Counted from the first letter of the stretch, positions 50,072-57,533 are shown. The stretch is DNA of 64,000 bases from Flavobacterium pectinovorum (GCF_022802975.1 NZ_JAFEVZ010000001.1:310001-374000), one strand, 5' to 3'. The notes: a model not told the origin generated them from the letters alone. Numbers and translations: made by a program.

Positions 50072-50623
50072 TTAGCGAAGCGCATCTAACGCCACATTCA
50101 ACTCCAAAACATTCACAGTTTCAGGACCAACAACAGCCGAATTAATTTTAGATTCTACCAAAGCTTTTACTTTAGCTTCAGCTAAATTTCTTTCTTTAGC
50201 CACACGTTTAACCTGAATCAAAGCGCCTTGCGGAGAAATATTAGGATCTAAACCACTTCCTGAAGCCGTTACCATATCGGATGGAATCTCAGATTTTTTC
50301 AAATAAGGATGAACCACTAAAAAAGTATCAATTCTTTTTTGAACCAAAGCCAAATATTCAGCATTGCCTGGACCTTTATTGCTTCCGGCACTTCCCGCTG
50401 CGTTATAATCAACAGCCGAAGGTCTTCCCCAGAAATAATTAGATTTATCGAACTTCTGTCCGATTTTTTGATAACCAACCACTTTTCCGTTAACCGAAAT
50501 CGTTTCTCCTTTTCCTTGATTTGGAGCAATTTGTGCGATTCCGTAAATCGCTAAAGGATAAATAACTGCGAATAAGATGAGTGTAACCGCAGTAAGTTTT
50601 ATTATAGAAAATAGATTTTTCAT
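50072..50623 (-). CDS. kdpC: Potassium-transporting ATPase KdpC subunit
   Basis: 183 residues. One N-terminal membrane segment (about 9-29) is followed by a periplasmic domain with the conserved FWGRPSAVDYN-type stretch (here NYFWGRPSAVDYNAAGSAGS) and ASGSGLDPNISPQGA. It assists assembly and potassium binding of the KdpFABC pump. It is separated from kdpB by a repeat-filled 121-base gap, unusually wide for kdp genes. Confidence 0.95.
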   Translation of the reverse strand: MKNLFSIIKLTAVTLILFAVIYPLAIYGIAQIAPNQGKGETISVNGKVVGYQKIGQKFDKSNYFWGRPSAVDYNAAGSAGSNKGPGNAEYLALVQKRIDTFLVVHPYLKKSEIPSDMVTASGSGLDPNISPQGALIQVKRVAKERNLAEAKVKALVESKINSAVVGPETVNVLELNVALDALR

Positions 50624-50633
50624 TTCTTTAAAG

Positions 50634-50744
50634 TTTCTAAGAGACTAAGTCTCTAAGTTTCTAAGTTTTTTTAATTGTGATAAATCAGTTTTAAAGATTC
50701 TAAGAAAAAAACTTAGAATCTTAGCAACTTAGCGCCTTAGCATC
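50634..50744. repeat. CTAAGTTTCTAAG-type inverted repeat
   Basis: Units AAGTCTCTAAGTTTCTAAG and, inverted, CTTAGAATCTTAGCAACTTA form two arms around a short AT-rich centre. It fills the kdpB-kdpC gap and resembles the CTTAG units before the kdpC stop. Confidence 0.7.
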
Positions 50745-52835
50745 TTACATAAATAGTGCTACCAGCAAATCAATTACTTTAATTCCGATAAAAGGAACAA
50801 TCAATCCGCCAAGGCCATAAATCAAAAGGTTTCTTTTTAAGATGGCACTAGCTCCAATTGGTCGATAATCAACCCCTTTCAGCGCAAGCGGAATCAATAT
50901 CGGAATGATAATCGCATTGAAAATTACAGCCGATAAAATCGCACTTTCAGGACTATGCAATTGCATAATGTTTAAACCTTGCAGCGCAGGAATTGCAGTA
51001 ATAAAAAGAGCAGGAACAATAGCAAAATATTTCGCAACGTCATTTGCAATAGAAAAAGTAGTTAAAGTGCCTCGAGTCATTAAAAGCTGTTTTCCAATTT
51101 CAACAATTTCAATTAGTTTGGTTGGGTCATTGTCAAGATCGACCATGTTTCCTGCTTCTTTTGCCGCTTGAGTTCCGCTGTTCATCGCAACTCCAACATT
51201 TGCTTGGGCAAGAGCAGGAGCATCATTTGTTCCGTCACCCATCATGGCAACCAATCTTCCTTCAGCCTGTTCTTTTCGGATGTAATTCATTTTATCCTCA
51301 GGTTTAGCCTCGGCAATAAAATCATCAACACCGGCAGCTTCGGCAATAAATTTAGCCGTAAGCGGATTATCTCCTGTAACCATAACCGTTTTGATTCCCA
51401 TTCTGCGTAAGCGCTCAAAACGTTCTTTCATTCCGGTTTTGATAATATCCTGAAGTTCGATAACACCCTGAACTTCATTGTTTTTGATTACTACTAATGG
51501 AGTTCCTCCGTTAGACGAAATGGTAATTACGTGTTGGGCAGTATCTTCAGGAAAAGCATTTCCGGCTTGTTGTGCAATATTCTTTGCAGCGTCTTGTGCT
51601 CCTTTTCGAATATTAGTTCCATCTTTTAATACGACTCCGGAAGTTCTGGTTTCGGCAGTAAATTTGATTGTGTGTAAAATGTTATCTGTGAAATGTGAAA
51701 TGTCTGATTGCATTTTACTACTTACATCTAACATTTTACTAAGCTCAATGATGCTTTTCCCTTCCGGAGTATCATCTGCAAGTGAACTCAAAACAGCCGA
51801 TTTTACAAAATCATCAAAAGAAATTCCTTTTGTTGGGTAAAAATTGGTTGCTTTTCTGTTTCCAATGGTAATAGTTCCTGTTTTATCCAAAAGCAATACG
51901 TCAATATCTCCGGCAGTTTCAACCGCTTTACCAGATTTTGTAATTACGTTTGCGCGCAAAGCTCTGTCCATTCCAGCAATACCAATCGCAGAAAGCAATC
52001 CGCCAATTGTAGTAGGAATTAAACAAACGAACAAAGCAATGAAAGCCGCAATCGTGATGGGTGCGTTGGCATAGTCGGCAAACGGTTTTAGCGTAACGCA
52101 CACAATCACGAAGATTAAAGTAAATGCGGCTAATAAAATGGTTAAGGCAATTTCGTTTGGTGTTTTCTGACGGCTCGCACCTTCAACCAAAGCAATCATT
52201 TTATCTAAAAAGCTTTCACCTGGTTCAGAAGTTACTTTTACTTTAATTTTATCAGATAATACTTTTGTTCCTCCGGTTACTGAAGATTTATCTCCGCCAG
52301 CTTCCCGAATTACAGGAGCACTTTCTCCGGTAATGGCACTTTCGTCGATTGTAGCCAGACCTTCGATAATTTCACCATCGGCAGCAATTAAATCACCGGC
52401 TTCACAAACGAAAACATCGCCCTTTTTTAATTGTGAAGAGGTTAGATGTAAAAAGTGAGATGTTTGAAGATTGTGAACTGAGACATCTGACATTTCACTT
52501 TTTACTTTTTTCACAGATGTTTCTTCTCTGGTTTTTCTTAAACTATCTGCCTGTGCTTTCCCTCTTGCTTCGGCAATTGCTTCGGCGAAATTGGCAAATA
52601 AAAGCGTTGCCAGTAAAATCAAGAACACTATTAGGTTGTAAATAAAACTTCCCTGATCATTTGCTCCCATTAATATCGAAATGCAGACAGCAAACATAAT
52701 GGCAGTTCCAATTTCTACGGTAAACATTACCGGATTTTTGATCATCATTTTTGGATTCAGTTTCACAAAAGACTGCGCTAAGGCTTCTTTTACCTGTTTA
52801 CTTTCAAACAATGATGTTGATTTATTAGTTGTCAT
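50745..52835 (-). CDS. kdpB: Potassium-transporting P-type ATPase KdpB subunit
   Basis: 696 residues; E. coli KdpB has 682. The phosphorylation site is Asp317 in [14 protein letters not shown] lies at 169-172, and [13 protein letters not shown] is the hinge motif, so the pump subunit looks active. Two stretches stand out. Residues ~107-135 (between KAQADSLR and LKKGDVF) and ~367-391 (between SIIELS and FTAETRTSG) are longer than in E. coli KdpB and are encoded by DNA matching the dispersed GTAAAATG repeat family. Both fall at surface positions of the actuator and nucleotide-binding domains, where inserts could be tolerated. Confidence 0.95.
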   Translation of the reverse strand: MTTNKSTSLFESKQVKEALAQSFVKLNPKMMIKNPVMFTVEIGTAIMFAVCISILMGANDQGSFIYNLIVFLILLATLLFANFAEAIAEARGKAQADSLRKTREETSVKKVKSEMSDVSVHNLQTSHFLHLTSSQLKKGDVFVCEAGDLIAADGEIIEGLATIDESAITGESAPVIREAGGDKSSVTGGTKVLSDKIKVKVTSEPGESFLDKMIALVEGASRQKTPNEIALTILLAAFTLIFVIVCVTLKPFADYANAPITIAAFIALFVCLIPTTIGGLLSAIGIAGMDRALRANVITKSGKAVETAGDIDVLLLDKTGTITIGNRKATNFYPTKGISFDDFVKSAVLSSLADDTPEGKSIIELSKMLDVSSKMQSDISHFTDNILHTIKFTAETRTSGVVLKDGTNIRKGAQDAAKNIAQQAGNAFPEDTAQHVITISSNGGTPLVVIKNNEVQGVIELQDIIKTGMKERFERLRRMGIKTVMVTGDNPLTAKFIAEAAGVDDFIAEAKPEDKMNYIRKEQAEGRLVAMMGDGTNDAPALAQANVGVAMNSGTQAAKEAGNMVDLDNDPTKLIEIVEIGKQLLMTRGTLTTFSIANDVAKYFAIVPALFITAIPALQGLNIMQLHSPESAILSAVIFNAIIIPILIPLALKGVDYRPIGASAILKRNLLIYGLGGLIVPFIGIKVIDLLVALFM
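51663..51737. repeat. GTAAAATG-family palindrome inside kdpB, copy 2
   Basis: Plus strand reads TGTGTAAAATGTTATCTGTG and later CATCTAACATTTTACT, so GTAAAATGTTA and TAACATTTTAC face each other. The first part matches the intergenic copy at 47160 and the one at 52841. It is read in frame as about 25 residues. Confidence 0.72.
52431..52517. repeat. GTAAAATG-family palindrome inside kdpB, copy 1
   Basis: Plus strand has GTTAGATGTAAAAAGTGAGA and, inverted, ACATTTCACTTTTTAC with GACATCTGAC between. Very similar to the intergenic copy at 53266-53375. Read in frame it encodes the 29-residue stretch [10 protein letters not shown]...LTSSQ. Confidence 0.72.
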
Positions 52836-52840
52836 TTTTC

Positions 52841-52876
52841 TTTGTGTAAAATGTTAGATGTAAAATGTGAAATTTC
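52841..52876. repeat. GTAAAATG-family repeat, left border of the four-helix-bundle cassette
   Basis: TGTGTAAAATGTTAGATGTA followed by AAATGTGAAATTTC. It lies just upstream of the kdpB start. The same sequence in inverted orientation ends the cassette at 53375. Confidence 0.75.
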
Positions 52877-52877
52877 T

Positions 52878-52885
52878 TACTTTTG
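52878..52885 (+). promoter_or_regulatory. -7 element of the four-helix-bundle gene (TACTTTTG)
   Basis: TACTTTTG fits TAnnTTTG and lies between the left repeat and the ATG at 52904, so the inserted gene has its own promoter and is not read from the kdp operon. Confidence 0.5.
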
Positions 52886-52903
52886 TAAATAATTATTTTA
52901 AAT

Positions 52904-53263
52904 ATGAAACCACACAAAAAATTGAATTCCTGGATTAAAAGTTTTGAATTCGTTAAAGAAATTTATTTAGTTACGAGGCAATTCCCTTCTGAGGAAAAGT
53001 TTGGAATTACTTCCCAAATCCGCAGAGCTTCTGTTTCAGTACCTGTTAACATTGCTGAAGGAGCAGCACGAAAAGGAACAAAAGAATTTATCCATTTTTT
53101 ACATATTTCACTAGGATCTGTATCAGAACTCGATACTTTAATTTTATTAAGCAAAGAGTTAGATTTTTTCAATGAAAAAGAATGCGGACAATTGATTGAA
53201 AAATTAGATATCATAGGAAAACTTATTTATGGATTAATCAAGAACCTAGAAGCACGTTTATGA
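52904..53263 (+). CDS. Four-helix-bundle protein (S23/IVP family), inserted in the kdp operon
   Basis: 119 residues. The family is the one encoded in intervening sequences of some bacterial 23S rRNA genes; conserved points seen are SFEFVKEIY, SQIRRASVSVPVNIAEGAAR and ELDTLILLSKEL. It is all-helical and cytoplasmic. It sits antisense between kdpA and kdpB, and is bounded on both sides by inverted copies of a dispersed repeat. The function of this family is not established. The Avd relatives work with diversity-generating retroelements, but no reverse transcriptase is present here. Confidence 0.88.
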   Translation: MKPHKKLNSWIKSFEFVKEIYLVTRQFPSEEKFGITSQIRRASVSVPVNIAEGAARKGTKEFIHFLHISLGSVSELDTLILLSKELDFFNEKECGQLIEKLDIIGKLIYGLIKNLEARL

Positions 53264-53265
53264 TT

Positions 53266-53375
53266 TGTTTTTTGTGAGATGTGAAAAGTGAGTTGTAAGT
53301 TGATATTATGAGAGTTAATTTGATTTCTTTTTTTCGCATTTCACATCTCACTTTTTACAAATCACATTTTACATT
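53266..53375. repeat. GTAAAATG-family repeat, right border of the four-helix-bundle cassette
   Basis: TTTGTGAGATGTGAAAAGTG on the left and the facing CATTTCACATCTCACTTTTT plus ACATTTTACATTCC on the right. The right end contains the TAA stop of kdpA. Confidence 0.75.
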
Positions 53376-55087
53376 CCAAAATATTCAGCCAATGGACCTA
53401 AAGCCAACGCTGGGAAGAACGATAAAGCAGCGATAATTGCGATTACGGCAAAAGTCATGATTCCGAAAATTGAAGTATCCGTTTTTAAAGTTCCTGCACT
53501 TTCCGGAATGTATTTTTTGCCTGCCAGTAAACCTGCAATTGCTAATGGACCAATGATTGGAATAAAACGGCTTAACAGTAATACAATTCCCGTAGTGATA
53601 TTCCAGAACGGATTATTATCTCCCAATCCTTCAAAACCAGAACCGTTATTAGCAGCGCTTGAAGTATATTCGTATAACATTTCTGAGAATCCGTGATTAC
53701 CGGGATTGTTTAACCAGCCTGTTGCATTTCCGTTAAACCAGTAACCCATTGCGGTATCATGTGCGGCAAAATAAGATGCTAAAGCAGTTCCTGATAATAT
53801 TAATAAAGGGTGAAGAATGGCAATAAAAGCAGCAATTTTGACTTCCCGCGCTTCGATTTTCTTGCCTAAAAATTCGGGAGTTCGACCAACCATTAATCCG
53901 GAGATAAATACAGCCAGAATAATGAAAATATAGTAGTTTAAAATACCAACTCCGCATCCGCCATAAAAGGCATTTACCATCATTGATAATAATTGCATTG
54001 CGCCAGAAATCGGCATCGAACTATCGTGCATGCTGTTTACAGAACCTGTCGAAATTACCGTTGTAGCGATACTCCAAAAGCCTGACATTGCGGGACCAAA
54101 CCGAACTTCTTTTCCTTCCATCGATCCGGTTGTCTGTGCGATTCCCATTTTTTCGATGGCAGGATTTCCGTTGATTTCGCTCATAACTGTTGGAACAACC
54201 AGAAGTAAAAAACCAACCGTCATTACACCAAAAATGATATTCGATAATCTTCTTTTGTTGAGGTAAAACCCAAGAGCAAAAATCATTGCAAACGGAATAA
54301 TCATTTGTGCCCAAAGCTCAACTCCATTCGTAAGATAGGTTGGGTTTTCTAATGGATGCGCTGAGTTGGCTCCAAAAAATCCACCACCGTTTGTACCTAT
54401 ATGTTTAATCGCAATAAATGCCGCAGCAGGTCCGCGAGAAACTTCGACATGATCGCCCTGAAGCGTTGTAATAGCATCTTTGCCTTCAAAAGTCATTGGA
54501 GTGCCACTGAAAACTAATACAATAGCTACGATTGCTGAAAGCGGTAATAAAATACGAGTACAGCTTTTGATGAAATAATTGTAAAAATTACCCAATTGTT
54601 CTGTCGTTCTTTCTTTCATTGCGGTAAAAATCATTGCAGCAGCAGCCATCCCGATACCGGCAGAAACAAATTGAAGGAACATCAAGACGATTTGTGAAAG
54701 GTAAGAAACCCCGCTTTCGCCTGAATAATGCTGTAAGTTGCAATTGACTAAAAATGAAATAGCGGTGTTAAATGCCAAATCAGGTGTCATAGAAGGGTTG
54801 TTATCCGGATTAAGGGGCAAAGAACCCTGAAACAATAAGACAAAAAAGCAAAGAAAGAACCAAACCATATTGATACTTAAAAGTGCTTTTAAGTGTTGTT
54901 TCCAGTTCATTTCTTCAGCCGAATTAATACTGCTGATTTTAAAAATAAATTTTTCAATTGGATTGAAAATCGGATCAAGAAGTGTTTTATCTCCCAAATA
55001 AACTTTAGCAATATATTTTCCTAAAGGAATAGCTAAAACAATGGTGAGGAGAAAAATACCAATGACGCCTAATAATTCTGTGTTCAT
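53369..55087 (-). CDS. kdpA: Potassium-transporting ATPase KdpA subunit
   Basis: 572 residues with about ten membrane segments. This is the channel-like subunit that selects potassium; GTNGGGFFGANSAHP is one of its conserved filter regions. It is full length compared with E. coli (557). Its stop codon lies within a dispersed repeat, and the next kdp gene (kdpB) is more than 500 bases away because of the inserted four-helix-bundle gene. Confidence 0.96.
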   Translation of the reverse strand: MNTELLGVIGIFLLTIVLAIPLGKYIAKVYLGDKTLLDPIFNPIEKFIFKISSINSAEEMNWKQHLKALLSINMVWFFLCFFVLLFQGSLPLNPDNNPSMTPDLAFNTAISFLVNCNLQHYSGESGVSYLSQIVLMFLQFVSAGIGMAAAAMIFTAMKERTTEQLGNFYNYFIKSCTRILLPLSAIVAIVLVFSGTPMTFEGKDAITTLQGDHVEVSRGPAAAFIAIKHIGTNGGGFFGANSAHPLENPTYLTNGVELWAQMIIPFAMIFALGFYLNKRRLSNIIFGVMTVGFLLLVVPTVMSEINGNPAIEKMGIAQTTGSMEGKEVRFGPAMSGFWSIATTVISTGSVNSMHDSSMPISGAMQLLSMMVNAFYGGCGVGILNYYIFIILAVFISGLMVGRTPEFLGKKIEAREVKIAAFIAILHPLLILSGTALASYFAAHDTAMGYWFNGNATGWLNNPGNHGFSEMLYEYTSSAANNGSGFEGLGDNNPFWNITTGIVLLLSRFIPIIGPLAIAGLLAGKKYIPESAGTLKTDTSIFGIMTFAVIAIIAALSFFPALALGPLAEYFGM

Positions 55088-55100
55088 AATTTTTTATATT

Positions 55101-55189
55101 TTGTGAGATGTGAAATTGTAAGATGTGAGATGTGATTTGTAAAAAGAATTGACGCATAACATCTAACTTCTCACTTATAACTTTTCACT
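55101..55189. repeat. GTGAGATGTGA-type palindromic repeat between kdpF and kdpA
   Basis: TTTGTGAGATGTGAAATTGT and GATGTGAGATGTGATTTGTA face CATCTAACTTCTCACTTAT and CTTTTCACTA. Same family as the cassette borders. Confidence 0.72.
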
Positions 55190-55192
55190 AGA

Positions 55193-55270
55193 TTAAAATT
55201 TTTCGGGTTTGATTAATACATAAACCAAATACACGAAAACGGCGATTGAAATAATAAATAGTGCGGTCAT
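55193..55270 (-). CDS. kdpF: KdpF small membrane subunit
   Basis: 25 residues (MTALFIISIAVFVYLVYVLI then KPEKF), a single membrane helix with a short basic/acidic end, the classical KdpF layout. It stabilises the KdpABC complex in E. coli. Identified from translation of the kdpA upstream region; its start follows the stop of the 28-residue peptide gene by three bases. Confidence 0.9.
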   Translation of the reverse strand: MTALFIISIAVFVYLVYVLIKPEKF

Positions 55271-55273
55271 GAT

Positions 55274-55360
55274 TTAGATTTTTTCAAAGAATTCAACTGA
55301 TTTAAAGCAAATGGCAAAAAGTACAACAGCCAATGCGAGTAAGAGAAAAGTGATTAACAT
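55274..55360 (-). CDS. Unannotated 28-residue membrane peptide upstream of kdpF
   Basis: Translation gives MLITFLLLALAVVLFAICFK and SVEFFEKI: one hydrophobic helix, then a short charged end. The TAA stop is followed after three bases by the kdpF ATG, so translation is probably coupled. It does not look like KdpF, KdpA or KdpC. The spacing and the clean membrane-helix pattern suggest an extra small subunit or regulator of the pump; there is no experimental support for this in the sequence. Confidence 0.72.
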   Translation of the reverse strand: MLITFLLLALAVVLFAICFKSVEFFEKI

Positions 55361-55376
55361 ATTAGATGATTTTAGA

Positions 55377-55456
55377 TTTGTGAAATGTGAGAAGTAAAAT
55401 GTTATTTGTGAAGAGTGATCAGTACATCTTATATCTCACAAACAACATTTCACATT
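55377..55456. repeat. GTGAAATGTGAG-type palindromic repeat upstream of the 28-aa gene
   Basis: TTTGTGAAATGTGAGAAGTA then AAATGTTATTTGTG faces ATATCTCACAAACAAC and ATTTCACATT. Same family as the cassette borders. Confidence 0.7.
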
Positions 55457-55736
55457 AAACTCCCGAAGCATTAACCTGCTTTATATATTCCGCTTTAAGC
55501 GTTTGAGGAAATAGGTGTGAAATATTGCAGTGACGCACTTCCATAAAAGAAGAAACCGAAAAAACATACACATTAGAAATGGCATTTTTGGTTTCGATGC
55601 TTCCGGTTACAAATAGGCGTTCAGCAAGTGCCAAGCATTTTTTTGCCCGAACGATATTTCCGGAAATAATAGATTTTTTGGTTATCTCAGCAAACCGTTC
55701 GGCTTGTTTGTAGATTGAGGAGACTTGGTTTTTCAT
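55455..55736 (-). CDS. Small Kdp-locus protein of unknown function
   Basis: 93 residues, soluble, mostly helical in the first half (KQAERFAEITKKSIISGNIV), then a beta-rich part with MEVRHCNISHLFPQTLKAEY. I do not recognise a characterised family; it may belong to DUF7674, but I cannot confirm that. As the first gene after the sigma54-like promoter it is probably the first product of the Kdp operon, which suggests a regulatory or assembly role. Confidence 0.72.
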   Translation of the reverse strand: MKNQVSSIYKQAERFAEITKKSIISGNIVRAKKCLALAERLFVTGSIETKNAISNVYVFSVSSFMEVRHCNISHLFPQTLKAEYIKQVNASGV

Positions 55737-55825
55737 GAGAATGAATTTTTAATGTTCTCTCTCCTTATGCCAAAATATGTTCCGAAAAAATCAAGTTACA
55801 GCTAAAGTGCTGTCAATAAAAGGAA

Positions 55826-55841
55826 TGTAGTTTTGTGCCAA
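55826..55841 (-). promoter_or_regulatory. Possible sigma54-type promoter of the kdp operon
   Basis: On the minus strand TTGGCAC (-24 element, all seven positions) is followed at the right distance by TACAT where TTGCW is expected, so the -12 half is poor. It lies ~90 bases before the 93-aa gene. The adjacent regulator is of the sigma54-activating type. An inverted repeat ACAGC/GCTGT lies at 55799-55814. Confidence 0.35.
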
Positions 55842-55852
55842 AAATTAGGCAT

Positions 55853-55885
55853 AATAAAAGCCTATCAAAATGATAAGCTTTTATT
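55853..55885 (-). terminator. Hairpin after the NtrC-like regulator gene
   Basis: AATAAAAGC/GCTTTTATT with inner TATCA/TGATA and one mismatch. It separates the regulator gene from the kdp operon promoter. Confidence 0.5.
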
Positions 55886-55914
55886 GAAATGATAAGGTTA
55901 TTTCGATTATTACC

Positions 55915-56018
55915 GTTTCCTGCAAGGTTTTCAAAACCTTGTAGGTATCCTATTTTTAAGTCTAAAGTTCAAATTATTTAAAATCTAAACCTATAAGGTT
56001 TTGAAAACCTTGCAGGAT
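55915..56018. repeat. CCTGCAAGG palindromes, copies 3 and 4 in inverted orientation
   Basis: Copy 3 (55915-55948) has CCTGCAAGGTTTTCAAAACC then TTGTAGGTAT; copy 4 (55989-56018) is the inverted form ending CCTTGCAGGAT. They enclose ~40 AT-rich bases with AGTCTAAAGTTC and touch the regulator stop codon. Confidence 0.75.
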
Positions 56019-57364
56019 TACGGCTGTATATTATATTCTTCTAGTTTTCGATACAAAGTCGCAATTCCAATTTCTAACAATCTTGCGGTTTCCGCTTTAT
56101 TTCCTTTGGTATAATTCAAAACCTTCTGTATATGAAGTTTTTCAACACTCTGCATCGAAAAAGCTGACATTGGTTTTGAATTGTTTTGAGATTGATGCTG
56201 CATTTCATAAGGCAGAACATCGGAAGTTAAAGTATCGCCATTACTCAAAATAACCGATCGTTCAATAATGTTTTTCAGTTCACGGATATTTCCCGGCCAG
56301 GAATAGTTTTCTAATTTCTGCAAAAAATCATCTGAGATATGTAAAGTTTTTTTATTTGTTTTTTCAGAAAATTGTTTTACGAAATGATGCGTCAAAACCG
56401 CAATATCTTTAATTCGTTCTCTTAAAGAAGGTAATTTTATTTCGAAGATATTCAAACGAAAATACAAATCAGAACGGAAACGATGTTCATCACTTTCTGT
56501 TTTTAAATCTCGGTTTGTAGCAGCAATTAATCTGAAATTTGATTTTTTTGGAGTCGTGTCGCCAACCGGAATATATTCAGAAGTTTCTAAAACACGCAAT
56601 AATTTTGCCTGAAGATCAATTGGCATTTCACCAATTTCATCCAGAAATAAAGTACCGCCATTGGCTTCTTCAATAAAACCTTTTTTATCTTTTAAAGCTC
56701 CTGTAAAAGCACCTTGTTTGTGACCAAAAAGTTCGCTTTCTAAAATTTCCTTACTAAAAGTACTGCAGTTTAATGCCACAAAAGATTTTCCTGTACGATT
56801 GCTGTTTTCGTGAATCGCCTGTGCAAAAACTTCTTTTCCGGTTCCAGTTTCTCCGGTTAATAAAACAGTCGAATCAGTTTTGGCGACTTTTTGGGCAAGA
56901 TCAATGACTTGTTCGATTCCTTTTGATTTCCCAATTATGCTGGAAAAGGAATATTTATCTCCAATACGTTTTTCAAGTTGTTGTACTTTTTTCTGCAAAT
57001 GCACTTTTTCGACCGCTTTATAAAGAAGTGGAATAATTTTATCGTTATCATCGCCTTTTACAATATAATCGAAAGCACCATTTTTCATCGCCTGAACGCC
57101 GTCTGGAATATTTCCGAAAGCCGTTAAAAGAATAACTTCTGTCAACGGAAAACTTCCTTTTATGTTCTGCAGAAAATCAACACCGTTTCCGTCAGGAAGT
57201 TTTACATCACACAAAACAACATCAATATCAGTTTGTTCCAGTTTCTTAAAACCCGATTTTAAATCTTTGGCTTCAAAAACTTCAAATCCTTCTGATTTTA
57301 TAATACGCGCCAACAGACTTCTCAGTTTTTCCTCGTCGTCTATAATTAAAATTTTGTGTGTCAT
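56018..57364 (-). CDS. Sigma54-dependent response regulator (NtrC family)
   Basis: 448 residues. Receiver domain 1-120 with Asp53 as phospho-acceptor. AAA+ domain with Walker A GETGTGKE (171-178), sigma54-contact loop GAFTGA (218-223) and Walker B LFLDE. C-terminal Fis-type helix-turn-helix ends ARLLEIGIATLYRKLEEY. It activates RpoN promoters. Lying first in the Kdp run, it probably takes the place of KdpE (which is an OmpR-type regulator), with the kinase at 45434 as its partner. Confidence 0.93.
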   Translation of the reverse strand: MTHKILIIDDEEKLRSLLARIIKSEGFEVFEAKDLKSGFKKLEQTDIDVVLCDVKLPDGNGVDFLQNIKGSFPLTEVILLTAFGNIPDGVQAMKNGAFDYIVKGDDNDKIIPLLYKAVEKVHLQKKVQQLEKRIGDKYSFSSIIGKSKGIEQVIDLAQKVAKTDSTVLLTGETGTGKEVFAQAIHENSNRTGKSFVALNCSTFSKEILESELFGHKQGAFTGALKDKKGFIEEANGGTLFLDEIGEMPIDLQAKLLRVLETSEYIPVGDTTPKKSNFRLIAATNRDLKTESDEHRFRSDLYFRLNIFEIKLPSLRERIKDIAVLTHHFVKQFSEKTNKKTLHISDDFLQKLENYSWPGNIRELKNIIERSVILSNGDTLTSDVLPYEMQHQSQNNSKPMSAFSMQSVEKLHIQKVLNYTKGNKAETARLLEIGIATLYRKLEEYNIQP

Positions 57365-57506
57365 TTGCAGATAAGCTAAAACCGAATGGGTGTTTTGATG
57401 TACAAATTTAGGTTTTAAATCATTTGAGTTACTTCTTTTTTTGTCTGAATTGAAATATTATAATTCAATTAACATCACAGAATTTATGCTTTCATTTTAA
57501 ATGAAT

Positions 57507-57514
57507 TAATTTTG
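57507..57514 (+). promoter_or_regulatory. -7 element of the LLM oxidoreductase gene (TAATTTTG)
   Basis: TAATTTTG fits TAnnTTTG, 19 bases before the ATG at 57534. No clear TTG at the -33 position. Confidence 0.45.
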
Positions 57515-57533
57515 TAAAAAGATATTTATTTAC

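Noticed and set aside
51478..52074. Long plus-strand ORFs opposite kdpB
   Set aside because: Mirror frames of a real P-type ATPase gene; no independent features.
52904..53263. Diversity-generating retroelement (Avd-like four-helix bundle)
   Set aside because: No reverse transcriptase, template repeat or variable-repeat target gene in the window.
47160..55456. CRISPR array as an explanation for the repeated GTAAAATG units
   Set aside because: Copies differ in length and sequence, are palindromic, lie kilobases apart, and have no regular spacers or cas genes.
55760..55785. Second sigma54-like site (TTGGCAT on minus strand) close to the 93-aa gene
   Set aside because: The -12 position reads GAGA and it lies too near the start codon; weaker than the site at 55826.
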